Source: Hypomyces perniciosus
Lineage: Eukaryota > Ascomycota > Sordariomycetes > Hypocreales > Hypocreaceae
Length of the DNA stretch: 64,000 nt
Direction of reading: 5' to 3'
NCBI GenBank assembly: GCA_008477525.1
Contig: SPDT01000003.1
Location: 2,666,001 to 2,730,000 of the forward strand
Each line of letters opens with the position of its first letter. Position 1 is the stretch's first letter. Below, in pieces: positions 1 through 10,141 of the stretch. The position numbers were made by a program, and so were the translations under genes. The notes beneath the pieces are model-generated. The model made no database searches and was not told the origin of the DNA. It saw nothing but the letters and a program-made list of their open reading frames with translations.

Positions 1-204
1 TTACGCTGCTATTTGCAAAGGATAATGAGACCTTTGAAGTCTGTCTTCTTATAAGGTTATTCCCTTTAGGAAACGCATTGACAGCGCCCCAGTAAAGAGA
101 GAGGCAGAGAACTGACGGAGAAAGGCGCATACTGCTTGCGGCGCGGATAGCAAGTGATAATGCTCAATGAGGGAATACTATAAAATGCTATTTTTCACCC
201 AATT

Positions 205-552
205 CAGTGGCGAGCAGTCTCTATAATAGTTAAGCTGGGCCATGGGGCGAGATTATTACTTATACGAAGGTTAAAGAAAAAGCGGATATAATATTCGACT
301 ATTTATACTGGGCGTCTCGTATCCCGAATTAGCCCTAAGCGGATCTATATATTTCATTACTGTTTTAATTAAAGGTAGCCAGTGGCGAGCAGTCTCTATA
401 ATAGTTAAGCTGGGCCATGGGGCGAGATTATTACTTATACGAAGGTTAAAGAAAAAGCGGATATAATATTCGACTATTTATGCTGGGCGTCTCGTGTCCC
501 GAATGAGCCTTAAGCGGATCTATATTTCATTACTGTTTTAACTAAAGGTAGC
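205..552. repeat. Tandem duplication of a ~175-bp AT-rich unit
   Basis: Copy 1 runs 205-379 and copy 2 runs 380-552, directly abutting. The two are nearly identical; the visible differences are mainly A/G and C/T transitions near the ends (for example CGTATCCC versus CGTGTCCC) plus a 2-base length change in an AT run. No open reading frame is carried. It looks like a recent local duplication of non-coding DNA in a repeat-rich region; I do not recognise the unit. Confidence 0.9.
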
Positions 553-689
553 TAAATATAATATATCCTAGCAGTAATCTCTCCATGTATATATACCGTA
601 AAAACTTCAAAATTGTTGGGAATGGATTAGGTCTATGGATTTGATAGCGAAAAGCCAGGTAATTATATTAGTGTTTTTTATTGGGTTTT

Positions 690-1125
690 GATAAGTTAAG
701 CTTCTAGTCGTATACCTATACTGTTCAGCCGTCATACATCTATAACTAAACTAAATCTAGACTACCTATTCCATTACTTTTTTTTCTGTAAGCTTCTTCG
801 AATATAGGGAAGGTTTGGTTATAAAAAGAGGATATTGCGATAATTAAGGAATTAAAAAGATCGATAGAAATACAGTTATAGGCGCTGCAGTAATGAAAGA
901 AGTTGAAATCGCGTTATTGCGACCGGGCGCGCGATATTCATTTAGGCCATGGAAATCATATAATAGTATTTCAGTACACGCCTCTATTATGTTTATAGAA
1001 TTATAAAATATAGGTTAGAAGTATTAGTATATAGAAAAAAAGTAGCGGAATACTTAATCTAGATTTAGTTTAATTATAGGTATACGATTGAACAGTATAG
1101 GTATACTATTGGAAGCTCTAATAAG
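690..1125. mobile_element. Inverted-repeat element (MITE-like relic)
   Basis: The block at about 709-775 is matched by the reverse complement of about 1043-1107: both contain GTATACCTATACTGTTCA, then a TAACTAAACTAAATCTAGA-like stretch. Similarity extends weakly outward to about 690 and 1125 and inward through a T-rich run. The roughly 270-bp core has no coding potential. This is what a non-autonomous inverted-repeat transposon or its decayed remains would look like. I did not find a clear target-site duplication, so the exact ends are uncertain. Confidence 0.6.
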
Positions 1126-1129
1126 CTTG

Positions 1130-1200
1130 TCTGATGTCAGCGCTAAGGTCTGATGTCAGCGCTAAGGTTTGATGTCAGCGCTAAGGTTTGATGTCAGCGG
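1130..1200. repeat. 19-bp tandem repeat, 3.7 copies
   Basis: The unit TCTGATGTCAGCGCTAAGG is repeated at 1130-1148, 1149-1167 and 1168-1186, followed by a partial copy to 1200. Later copies begin TTTG instead of TCTG. It lies about 200 bp upstream of the secreted-protein gene starting at 1404, so a role in that promoter is possible but unproven. Confidence 0.9.
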
Positions 1201-1403
1201 TCGTTTAATTGTCGCAGCGACCTCTGCGAGCTGTGGAGTAGCAGCAGGTCTTGTATTATTTCTTTATAATTTTCTCTTTCTCTAGAAATACATATTAGCG
1301 CCAGCCAGCAACATAATTCTGCATTTCATTTACTTATCTATCTTTACAGTATTTCCTTCTACACTGCGTTTATAACGAATTTTCAAACTGGTCAACCGCG
1401 ACC

Positions 1404-2141
1404 ATGATCTTTTTGCGATCATGGAACGCAGCAAGCTGCAACCCCATCAGAATCGTCTCTGTCTATTTACTCTTCACGTTCTTTTGTGGACATGTCTTCG
1501 GGTTTGTGATCGTTAGGCCCACACCCGCCGATCTCACAACAAAACGTTACCCGGCCATATACGCTCGAGATAGCGACGCTTGGACTATTGTCCCGCGTGC
1601 GGATGGCCCTACTCTCGCGGACATTCCATCTTTGGACAGACTCCGGCAGGCAGTCGAGGAACAATCCGAAAGCATCGCATCGCTAGCTGAAGTCGACCCA
1701 GACGACCTTACAACCATCTTTTATACAAACAACCCCCTTTCAGTGGATGAGATTGAATGCTGGGCAGCGAAAGTTGTTGGGGAGAATAAATTTGTCACTT
1801 TTGAAAATGCTGTCTCGCCTGAGGACGCCTTCACCTTCGAAAAGAAAGTGTTTGGAAAACCACAGGCAAGGGACCTTTACCAGAAACAACTCTCACGTGT
1901 AATAGCTGAGAAGGCAAGTGGTGACGTGATTCTCCTTATTCCGGCTGGGGTCGAACCAAAGGCACAATCAACTTGGCAGCTCTATGAGTTTCCAGCTATC
2001 CAACATGACAACCCGAACCATGTGACGGTTTACCGTTTGGATCCTAGTGGTAAGGATGATCCTATCCAACTCTGGGAGACCGGAGACGCTATAACTCTTC
2101 CTCCTCCCCTTGATACACTGCCCCCAGGCGATCAATCTTAG
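1404..2141 (+). CDS. Secreted orphan protein, 245 aa
   Basis: Single-exon reading frame of 245 residues with no recognised domain. Residues about 15-35 form a hydrophobic stretch (VSVYLLFTFFCGHVFGF) preceded by basic residues, which fits a signal peptide or signal anchor. The remainder is soluble and acidic, ending in a proline-rich tail. The codon pattern and GC content are clearly more gene-like than the AT-rich flanks. It stands alone between repeat debris on both sides, so it may be an effector-like or lineage-specific gene. Function is not inferred. The start is the first ATG of the frame, and the signal-like segment supports it. Confidence 0.65.
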   Translation: MIFLRSWNAASCNPIRIVSVYLLFTFFCGHVFGFVIVRPTPADLTTKRYPAIYARDSDAWTIVPRADGPTLADIPSLDRLRQAVEEQSESIASLAEVDPDDLTTIFYTNNPLSVDEIECWAAKVVGENKFVTFENAVSPEDAFTFEKKVFGKPQARDLYQKQLSRVIAEKASGDVILLIPAGVEPKAQSTWQLYEFPAIQHDNPNHVTVYRLDPSGKDDPIQLWETGDAITLPPPLDTLPPGDQS

Positions 2142-2594
2142 ATTTTATTCGCTGTAAATTCCAAGTCAATAGATCGGGTCAATTTCTTTTGCATGAATGG
2201 GGTACAGACCGGTTAAATATGCAATGGAAATTTACAGCCACTCTAGAGAGCAGGTAGTGTCGGATTACTATATACATATACAATTTATTACGCCTAGTGG
2301 AAGGGTCCAATAGGGCAACTATAGCTATATACATTTACACTTCTTAAGTATCGTCCTAATCTCCTACAATCGTATATACTACTAGTATCCATTTTTATGT
2401 TCTCGCCTCTTCGAGTGCTTTTTTTCTACGGTTGTTTGTGGGTTTAGTTATCTTATTGGCAAGTTAGCCTGGAGGCTATTCTCCAAGTGTTCGGTATCCT
2501 ATTTACAGCAGCTGAAACGGCACCTGCTGTTTGTGGCATGAGGTGTTTGAGTATGTTGAGTTGTTAGAAGGTTGGGGGGGGGGGGTCAATTCGC
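2142..2594. other. Non-coding, AT-rich
   Basis: No coding signal is seen. The stretch is AT-rich with a poly-G run near 2574-2584, and probably is the decayed 3' flank of the minus-strand LINE remnant that follows. Confidence 0.5.
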
Positions 2595-2880
2595 TCATAG
2601 GCCAGGGTCATCAAACCGGCCGGTGGCTAACGCAAAGTATATTATTGCGCGAACTGCTTCCATATTTGGCTTCCATTTTGCATTATCTGATGGTGATTTC
2701 CCTCTCAGATCGAACGAGATGTTGCCTCTTCGAGTGTCGGTACACTGGAGCATCTTAGTACGGTGTGAAGTCCACCTTCTACCTTGGAAGAGAAAGTGTT
2801 CTACTGTCTCTAGCGCTTGTCCGCATTCGCATTGTCTGCAAGATATTGCTCTTATGCAATACAGGGATTTCGTTCAGCTT
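2595..2880 (-). pseudogene. LINE ORF2 C-terminal remnant
   Basis: Read on the minus strand, this stretch gives a cysteine knuckle (QCECG), the motif ETVEHFLF, then a basic RxxMLQ segment, and ends in MEAVRAIIYFALATGRFD before a TGA at 2595-2597. This order is the usual C-terminus of fungal Tad-like non-LTR retrotransposon ORF2 proteins, after the RNase H domain. No RT or RNase H part was found upstream, so it is a short 5'-truncated relic. It belongs to a different LINE lineage from the two copies at 3.6-5.6 kb and 32.3-33.5 kb, because its C-terminal motifs differ from theirs. Confidence 0.65.
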
Positions 2881-2889
2881 TCAAAAATC

Positions 2890-3252
2890 CGTTCTTAGTT
2901 AGGCCAACGCTTTAGCTTCTCTCCAATATTTTACATTATTGTATAGTTCTTAAGTATATTTACTAGGTAGTGCGGCATCAACTCTTTTAGAGTATTTTCT
3001 AATCTTTTTTAGCAATCTTCTATTAGCTCTCAGCTTCGACTTTTCGATATTAAAGGTTGTTGTTACAGGCTGCAGCCTACAGTAATTGGCACCGGCATAG
3101 CCGGTGCCAGATGTAACTGAGATAAGCCACCAGTCCTTATCAGGCTTATTGCAGCTGTATTGCTATATAAAAAGTGCTTCTCCCCTGTTTACCTTTTCTT
3201 GCCCTTCTTATGCTTAGATAGATTTCTCTAGCCTACCCCTTCGTTATACAAC
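2890..3252. other. Non-coding
   Basis: No gene seen. It contains the small hairpin-like word GGCACCGGCATAGCCGGTGCC near 3089-3109, otherwise AT-rich sequence. Confidence 0.4.
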
Positions 3253-3267
3253 AAGAGGTATAGCCGT

Positions 3268-3356
3268 CCCCTGGCTCCTACCGACCTGTTGCCCAGACGA
3301 GGCTGTTGTACCTAGATACAGAGTGGTCGTAAATAGTAATAAATTTTTTTAAAAAA
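3268..3356 (+). mobile_element. Tiny 5'-truncated LINE tail with target-site duplication
   Basis: This 89-bp piece matches the 3' UTR of the larger LINE at 5617-5676 (CCTGGCTCCTACCGACCTGT, then CGAGGCTGTTGTACCTAGAT) and continues into a GTCGTAAATAGTAATAAA tail and an A-run. It is bracketed by a perfect 15-bp direct repeat, AAGAGGTATAGCCGT, at 3253-3267 and 3357-3371. A 5'-truncated copy ending in an A-rich tail with a target-site duplication is the hallmark of target-primed reverse transcription. Confidence 0.9.
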
Positions 3357-3643
3357 AAGAGGTATAGCCGTAACAATATACAGTATAAAGTACATTTTAA
3401 CTTATTAAAGGAGTTAGCTGCAGCCTGTTATAATTAGGCAGAGCGTCTTAGATCGGCTATTATTGCAGTTTATAATATGCAGCATTTTTACTATTAGCTA
3501 AGAAATAATCCCATTCCTCTAAACCTCTATACTGAGGGCGGGCTTTATATAGAGCGCTAGTAGAGATTACCTAGCTGAAATTAAGGGAGGGGCATTGAAT
3601 GAGCGTAGGCAGTGCTTCTAAATAGTATGAATTATATTAGTTT

Positions 3644-5565
3644 GACATCGTGATGAAGAACCGCATGACCCTCCGACTCAGAGAACAGGGGTGGCCAGAT
3701 CAGCTCTCCGTCCGGAAAGGGGACGGCACCACCCTCCCCCGCACGAACTCAAGTGCGGAACTCCCCAGGGATCCCCCTTCTCACCAATCCTGTTCATGCT
3801 GTACGTCGGCCCGCTCCTGGGAACAGGATGGGCCAGCAACAAACGCTTTGGCTACGCAGACGACGTCGCCTTCTTGGCCACAGGCCCTCACACGGGCTAC
3901 ACCTCGGTGATGCTACAGAACGAGTTGGACCGGGCGGTCCGTTGGGGTCAGGAAAATGCAATCTCCTTCGCTCCAGACAAAGCCGAACTCCTTCACTTTC
4001 ACAGGAGACGCGGGCCTAATCCTCAACACCCAGTCACACTGGAAGGAAGACAGGTCAACCCCAAGCAACACATGAAATGGCTCGGCGTCATCCTCGACCC
4101 CAAGCTGACGTTCAAAAAACACGTGGAGACCCAAGCGGGCAAGGCCCTGAAGACGGCCAATTTCCTCAAGAGTCTCAACAAGACCCAAAAAGGTTCCCCC
4201 CCTAATGCAGTGGCCATGGCGGCCAAGGCCTGCGTACTACCAGTCGCCCTGTACGGCATGGAGGCATGGTGGCCCGGCTTGGAGAGAGAATCCAGGAACA
4301 ACCCAGGCAGGATGGTGAGCACAGGCGTCAACAACCTCGCAGCAAAACTAGACAAAGCCTTCAAAACTGCAGCCCGCGCCGTCCTCCCAGTCTGGAAGAC
4401 CACCCCCGTCCCGGTGCTTCACAGAGAGTCCGGCGTCCCGCCCGCACTCACGGTGCTCGCCCAGGCGAGGCTAAGAAACTCCGCCCGACTTGCGGGCCTG
4501 GACCGTTCCCATCCGCTGGCCGACAGGATTGACAGACCGACCGTCCAGCTCCCTGCGACACGTCTACAGAGGACAGCCAGACTTGTCGGCAGGTCCATCC
4601 GACCTACTCTCTTCGCCCATAAACCCCGTTTCGTCAGAGCCGGCCCGAGCTTTGAGACACTCGGGAAGGAGATGGCCACGCGGAAGCACCTTGAACTAAT
4701 AGACTCGTTGCCAGCCTCGACAATCGCGGCTTACTCAGACGGCTCCCAACTCGACGGGAAGACAGGATGGGGAGCAGCAGTATACTACAGAGCCAAAGTC
4801 CACAAGGACTGCGGGCCACTCGCCAACGCAGAGGTCTACGACGCAGAAGCCGTGGGAGCTGCTAGGGCGATCAGAACAGCAGCCGGACTCGCAAGGAACG
4901 ACCCCAGAATCAACGAAATACACGTCTTTCTTGACAATACGTCAGTGGTCAGAGGCCTGCTGGGCGAAGCCCCAACCTCGTCACAAGAAGAGTTCATGCG
5001 GTTCCAACGCATGGCAGAAGAGATATACCCCTGCAAGGTGTTTGTTTCCTGGGTGCCAGGCCACAAAGACATACGAGGCAACGAAATGGCGGATGAACTA
5101 GCGAAATAAGGGACGGCCCACAACCTCCCCTCTCAGAGTTGGAGCACTCTAGCGCACATCAAACGCTGGGCAAAAGCGGAAAGAACAACCCTCCAGGAGA
5201 AGTACTGGGAGGCGAACGCCCCGGAAAGCTATCAACTGTGGGGCCTAGGAGCACCTACAAATCCCCCGGAACTGAAACTCCCCCGACCCATCTTACACAG
5301 GCTGCTGGCAGAAAGGTCTGGTCACGGAGACTTCCAAAGCTACCACGACCGTTTTGGCCACGACACGCAATCCCATTGCAGATGCGGCTCCCCCAAGGAG
5401 TCGGGGCACTTTGCCGAATGCCGCATGACGAGGAGCTTCCTCCCCAAAATACCGAGAGGCGAGAGACCAGTCACATACCTACTAGGACCCAAGGGGAGCG
5501 AGGCTTTCCAGAAGCTGGTGGAGGAGGTAAACCCATACGGCCCCCCTCTACAAGACATAGATTGA
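3644..5565 (+). pseudogene. LINE ORF2 remnant: RT C-half, RNase H, zinc knuckle
   Basis: The reading frame from 3691 shows the RT motifs CGTPQGSPFSPILF and YADDVAFLA (catalytic aspartates), then RNase H with AYSDGS, the DNTSVV aspartate and SWVPGHKDIRGNEMAD. A TAA at 5107-5109 interrupts it, but the same frame stays open to a TGA at 5563-5565 and still encodes CGAPT-type linker, LPRPILHRLLAERSGHGDF and a CRCG...H...C knuckle, all matching the related copy at 32.4-33.5 kb. That copy has Gln where this one has the stop, so CAA has become TAA. A second break lies near 3700-3745, where the frame shifts from the 3650 frame and part of RT is missing. The protein is dead here; RT and RNase H are established activities of the family. 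Confidence 0.85.
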
Positions 5566-5676
5566 GAACACACCAAAACTTTCCTTTGTCCAGCGAAACG
5601 TAGCGAACAGGGTCTAGACCCCTGGCTCCTACCGACCTGTTGCCCAAACGAGGCTGTTGTACCTAGATACAGAGTT
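3644..5676 (+). mobile_element. 5'-truncated Tad-like LINE retrotransposon
   Basis: The element starts abruptly inside the reverse transcriptase (a frame reading DIVMKNRMTLRLREQGW from about 3644) and runs through RT, RNase H, a C-terminal Cys/His knuckle and a 3' UTR to about 5676. The expected end of the UTR (GTCGTAAATAGTAATAAA, seen in the 3268 copy) is missing; instead a minus-strand LINE tail begins. So this copy is truncated at the 5' end, as is usual for LINEs, and interrupted at the 3' end by another insertion. Confidence 0.85.
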
Positions 5677-5945
5677 TGTTTGTTTGTTTTAATATTAACG
5701 ACCATAAGTAAGCTAGTTACACAAATCCCATCTGGGCAATAGGTCGGTAGGAGCCGGCCAAGGTCTTTATCGCATCCATAGATGAGATATTGGGCCACCT
5801 CCACGTGGTCCTGTTAACTCCGAACCGGCCTAACTAGCCAGCAAGCTGCTAGAGAATAACCGGAGGTGTTGACCCTATAGCTGTTCGCTACATTTCAATT
5901 TACAAAGGAAAGAAGGTCATCTAAGGCCCAGGGCCTCAGGCACCA
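5677..5945 (-). mobile_element. Second LINE 3'-UTR fragment, inverted
   Basis: Starting with the tail (GTTTGTTTGTTTGTTTT on the plus strand, that is AAAACAAAC... on the minus), this stretch continues as AAGTAAGCTAGTTACACAAAT, then GGGCAATAGGTCGGTAGGAGCC, and near 5881 CTGTTCGCTACATTTCAATT. The same order occurs at 32315-32450 downstream of the minus-strand LINE there. It is therefore a LINE 3' end in minus orientation that landed in, and truncated, the 3' UTR of the plus-strand LINE, giving a tail-to-tail pair. The 5' limit of this fragment is not sharp. Confidence 0.75.
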
Positions 5946-5990
5946 GGATGAAAAACCCTCCTTACAGAGGGAAAAAACCTAAGTGCTAGC

Positions 5991-6268
5991 TGTCGGGACC
6001 TCTTGCGAGGTGACGTAGTTTTCGAGGCCTCTCGCGTGGGAGGCAGTGTGTCATCGTCGGCAACACCTCTTGCGAGGCGGTAGCCGTGCCTCTTACAAGG
6101 CAATATGCTAGCAGCAGAGCTGCATAGATGTCGTCGCCTGCTCTCGAGGGAGGTGAAGTTCTCCGAATTCCTCCCTCTTTAAGCGCTGTTAGGGCCCGGT
6201 AAGCCCAAGCGGAGAGACAGGCCAGTAAGCCTGCAAAAATTACCCGCACGTTAACAAGCCATAACAGC
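5991..6268. mobile_element. Possible small insertion rich in CCTC/GAGG palindromes
   Basis: The segment begins TGTCGGGACC and is flanked on both sides by the 7-bp word TGCTAGC (5984-5990 and 6269-6275). Inside are repeated short palindromes: CCTCTTGCGAGG at about 6000 and 6067, and related CCTCTCGCGTGGGAGG and CCTCTTACAAGG. It could be a solo LTR or MITE inserted at the broken 3' end of the NLR pseudogene. It lacks a TG...CA end, so the class is unknown and the flanking repeat could be chance. Confidence 0.35.
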
Positions 6269-8710
6269 TGCTAGCGTGGGAGAATTTTTACAGGGGAGAG
6301 TTGCGCGCGCTATTAGTGCCTGAGAGATCGTATCTGGCAAGTTTGATTGGCGAGCCAGGATACAGTAAGCTTCTCTTCCCGCTTTTGTATCCAGGTTTCC
6401 CACTTGATCCAGAAGTAATTGAATTGTCGTTTTTGGAAGATCCTGGCTGTAGTGAGATAATATACCATAGACAGCTCCTTTCAGGTCTTGAGAATTTGAC
6501 CCTTTGCACCATGGAGTTATCAGGTCGATGATTTTTGATGAGATTTTGGGTTGAAATGGTAGTTTGTTCAAAATCAATATCTGTTCTTCGGTAGATCCTT
6601 CCTCCATAGCTTTTGCTCAATGGCTCTATAAATGTCAGACATGGTCTGAGTTTCCTTTATAGAGGTAAGGTCTTCCCACGTGAAACAGAGAGCATCTAAT
6701 TGGATCGGAATTCGGACAAGACCTTCAAGGAGACGATGACCGCGAAGGAATGATTTGATTTCATGAACCTGACATGAGTCTCTGATAGTCTTTTCAAGAT
6801 ACTCGCTCACTTGATCAGGATAAAATCCAATCGTCTCAAGCTCAAGGTCAAGAGTATGAAGATTCACTGGTAATTTTCCCCCTGGCCGGGATGTAATGAT
6901 AACATTCGGCCGATTTAGTAGTCGTTGGAGGACGGGAAAAGCATGGCTCTCAGGATCAAGGTCTTTAATTACCTCGTCTAGACCATCTAGGACAAACAAA
7001 GTTTTGCTGCTATCCAAGGCTAAGGCCCTGGACAGTACACCGGCAAGGCGACGACCTTCGGAAGGATCATACCGATTACCTTCAGGATGGCGAGGGAAAT
7101 ATTCATCATAAAGCAGCCGTTCATCGTTGTAATCATCGCCCAAGACTTCACGTCGTCTTTTTAGCCTCCGTAACGGCACCCAAAGTAAGCGGTCGAATAG
7201 GTCAGCCCAAGTCCGATGGTTGATAAAGTCATAGACAATCTTTTTGCATAGGGTTGTCTTCCCAACGCCAGCCCGACTTCGAATTAGGATTCTTCGTGGT
7301 TGATTCTTCCCAGGCCGGTTGTTGAACAGTGTCGGTAGGTCCACTTGAATCTTTTTATCGGGCGTTTTGACCTTAAACCGATCGAAAAGCAACATTTCGG
7401 ATAGGCGCACATTCCCATCTTTCGCCCTATCGCCTTCTTGATTTACAATGGCCAAATTGATATAGCACTAGTCCATAGGCAGCGAATCTCCAGAGAGTCG
7501 TTCAATCGTAAGACTATCCTCAGAAGCGTAGAAGTGGCGAATCCACATATCCGCTTCCTTAATTGGGGATGGACGCTGAAGTCGTACAATCGCATCCTTA
7601 AGGCATGTATAGAGCTGGTCATTGGAGCTGCTGCACTTATTGAGGCCAGAATGATCCGTGTCGATTGGAATGGGCTTAATTGCAAAGCCTCTAGCCGATG
7701 CTTGATCAACGATCTTGGGAGGGAAGTTAGGCGGTGGCTGCACTTATGTTTTGATAGTTTTGCACTTACAAGGCCCATAGAAATCTTCCCAGGAAGATAT
7801 GTAGGCTTTGCCTCATAGAAGGAAATGATCTCCAATTTTTTCTGTGTATTGGAATTCAATCTTTGGATGCAGGATTGGAATCGTGTCTCCAGATCATTTA
7901 GTTGAGAGTTATGATATTGCAGAGATAAGAGCAGGCCGGTATGTGATCCAAAAATCTCAGTCAAATAAGCAAGTGCTGCTCCAAAGATAGATAGGGACGA
8001 GCCCTGATGAGGAGTTCCAAGAAAGATAATGCCGCAGGTATCGCTGAGGATGCCCTTCGCCTCGAGTTCAGCCTTGAGCAGAGCCTGAGTCACAATTTCG
8101 CAATTAGCCATGTTTGGGGGTGAGTGTAGCGTCTGGCAGTTGACAAACCTCCTTGATCACAATGCCACCAAAACTGTGCCCAATGAAGATAATAGGGAGG
8201 CACTACTACCATCTTAGTGACTAATCTTGTTTGAAGAGTATAGTTGGATCTTACCAGCTTGGAGTGGCGCTCTCGCAACTGTGAGAGTAGAATTTGTCCA
8301 ATCTGCTGAGCTGTCTTGACCGGTGCGTCCATGAGCCAGTCTGAGTTGTAAGAAAAGCTAAGTATGCGAGCACGGTTGAAGTCGGGAGCCAATAAGTTCT
8401 TGAGCAGATGGACACTCTTCGTGTCTTTGGTCATGTCTGAGCTTTTGGCCCTCCATGTGTGCTCAGGATGAGCTCCGAGTCCGTGTACAGCAACGATTCT
8501 AGGTATAAAGTCTGAGCATTGAAAGCAACGAAGATGGATCGTGCAGGTATCTTCTTACTCCAAGGTGGGATTTTCTGGATCCGACAATACTTCAAGGCCA
8601 TCGGGTCGGCAAGTCTTATTACGACGGCGGATCTTGACGGCAATGGGATAGAGCAAAATGGTTATGATAATTGTAGCCATAGTGGCCGCCCACGGAACCA
8701 AAGAAGTCAT
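6251..8710 (-). pseudogene. Broken NLR: serine hydrolase (SesB-like) - NACHT
   Basis: Five exons can be read: 8710-8559, 8498-8255, 8202-8149, 8084-7770 and 7713 downward, with GT-AG introns of 52-64 bp, all in phase. Exon 1 encodes a membrane-spanning start (TMATIIITILLYPIAVKI); then come VAVHGLGAHPEHTW, the nucleophile elbow GHSFGG and DTDHSG, the pieces of an alpha/beta hydrolase. A NACHT domain follows with Walker A (RAGVGKTTL), Walker B (LFVLDGLDEV) and ITSRPGG. A TAG at 7468-7470 stands where the family normally has Gln, inside the linker LSGDSLPMD-CYINLAIV. Near 6607-6574 the frame is lost again and jumps to a HEAT-like repeat fragment ending at 6251, so a middle piece is deleted. Such proteins are known as fungal incompatibility/cell-death NLRs. 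This copy cannot make the full protein, though a hydrolase-only product is conceivable. Confidence 0.8.
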
Positions 8711-9262
8711 GACTCCGCGCTCTTGTTAAGAGGTGTGCAAAGGGCTTGAACGATAGGGCGTCAGTGTGCAATTTCGTAATCGAGTTCTCGAACGAAGACG
8801 ACTCGGTGTCGCAGTTAGAGCACTTGCAGAAGGTGAAGTTGCTGATGGGAGATCTACAGTAGGACTCACGTTGTTAGGCATGGAGGAGCCAGGCGAGATG
8901 CAACCAATGAGGCGATTGGATGCTGCCCAACATCAGCATTGGAGGGCCAAGAGCTCGTTGATGCAGGCGAATTCGGGGAAATGTGGCTGAGGTATCATCA
9001 ATATAATTTCAAACTTCAAGTCGTATAATGCTATATTGATGGCGGACCAAGTGGAAATATTCGTACAGACTCATATCTACCTGGATTTGAGCCATGGCAC
9101 TGTAAAGGCACTGTACATGCACTGTAGCGTCCCACCAACTCTACTGCGGTTCCTCTTCAAAAGCCTCTGCAACAATTCAAGCCCACAGCTAAATCTACTC
9201 TCAACCTTAATTGCCAGAACATATTAGAAGCATCTCCTCGTTATTCTTTGACTGGGCGGAGA
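8711..9262. other. Intergenic, between divergent genes
   Basis: It separates the minus-strand NLR pseudogene from the plus-strand DUF6914 gene. No further gene is supported. It presumably holds both promoters, but no regulatory site is recognised. Confidence 0.5.
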
Positions 9263-10080
9263 ATGGTTTCAAACAAGAAACGGTTATACATTGCCCTATA
9301 CCCTAGTGGTGTTGTCATAACGATGAACGACGGTAAGTAGTGAATTTCATCCTCTACTCTGTCCTACTCTAGTCTTATTACTCCCTGCAGATACCACTGG
9401 GGGTTTCTTGTCGGCCCCAAAGTCGAAGACAAGGCCCAAGTCCCCGGCATGCGATACCACGTCAAGAACCACCCTCTCCAAGGTTGGGTATACGAGGAAA
9501 TTCCTCTGCTTAACGTGCAGAGCACTACCAATCTCCTTGCCCGCGTCGTTGTCAACCTCAGTAACGGATAACTCCACATCACAGCATATTCCGCTATTCC
9601 TAACTAGCATGTAAGAACCCGGATAGTCTGTGAGAACCTGGATGATCAGAACCTTGATGGTTAGCAATTTCATGTATTTAAGCAGCAGCTTTTCCCACCT
9701 AACTTGGGATCAGTAAGAGTGTCGAATTCCATCATTTTATGCATCTGCAAATGAGTCCTCATACTGTCGATCTGTGATTGATAGTCGTGATTGCGAAGAT
9801 AAAAGACGAAAAGAGGCTCGCCAAAATCTTTCGCGAGACACCGATTGTCCAAAACGACCCTGCCTGGCGTTGCCGCACCTGGGTAGCTGATGCCCTATCG
9901 AGGATGCAAAAGGATGACAAGGCTATTGGAACCGCACAACTGGACTGGGTTGAGATTGAGGCGCTAGCTCGCGACTATGTAGCGACGAAAACTGCTGCTG
10001 GGAGGTATTTAGAGACCACGGATATGATCCTTCCGAAGCCGACGTGGGATATGCTTGAAGGGAGAGAGATTATCGCATAG
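9263..10080 (+). CDS. DUF6914 family protein, ~179 aa
   Basis: I read three exons, 9263-9336, 9391-9560 and 9785-10080, giving about 179 residues. The beginning (KKRLYIALYPSG), YHWGFLVGP, PGMRYHVKN, LLARV, then WRCRTWVADAL and LPKPTWDMLEGRE are the conserved blocks of a fungal protein family of unknown function (DUF6914). Intron 1 is awkward: the strong donor GTAAGT at 9333 would shift the frame, while GTAGTG at 9337 keeps it. Intron 2 is 224 bp, unusually long for this window, and its donor (GTAACG at 9561) is a guess; the join there leaves a few extra residues relative to what I expect of the family. Cytosolic location is likely since no signal or membrane segment is seen. Confidence 0.75.
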
Positions 10081-10141
10081 ATCCGAACAAATGCTGTGAT
10101 GTATAGTTAGGAGCTGTACCAGCCCTGTCGATGCGTGCTGC

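Noticed and set aside
5986..6249. 87-aa minus-strand frame
   Set aside because: Composed of the palindrome-rich segment; no protein-like features beyond chance hydrophobic start.
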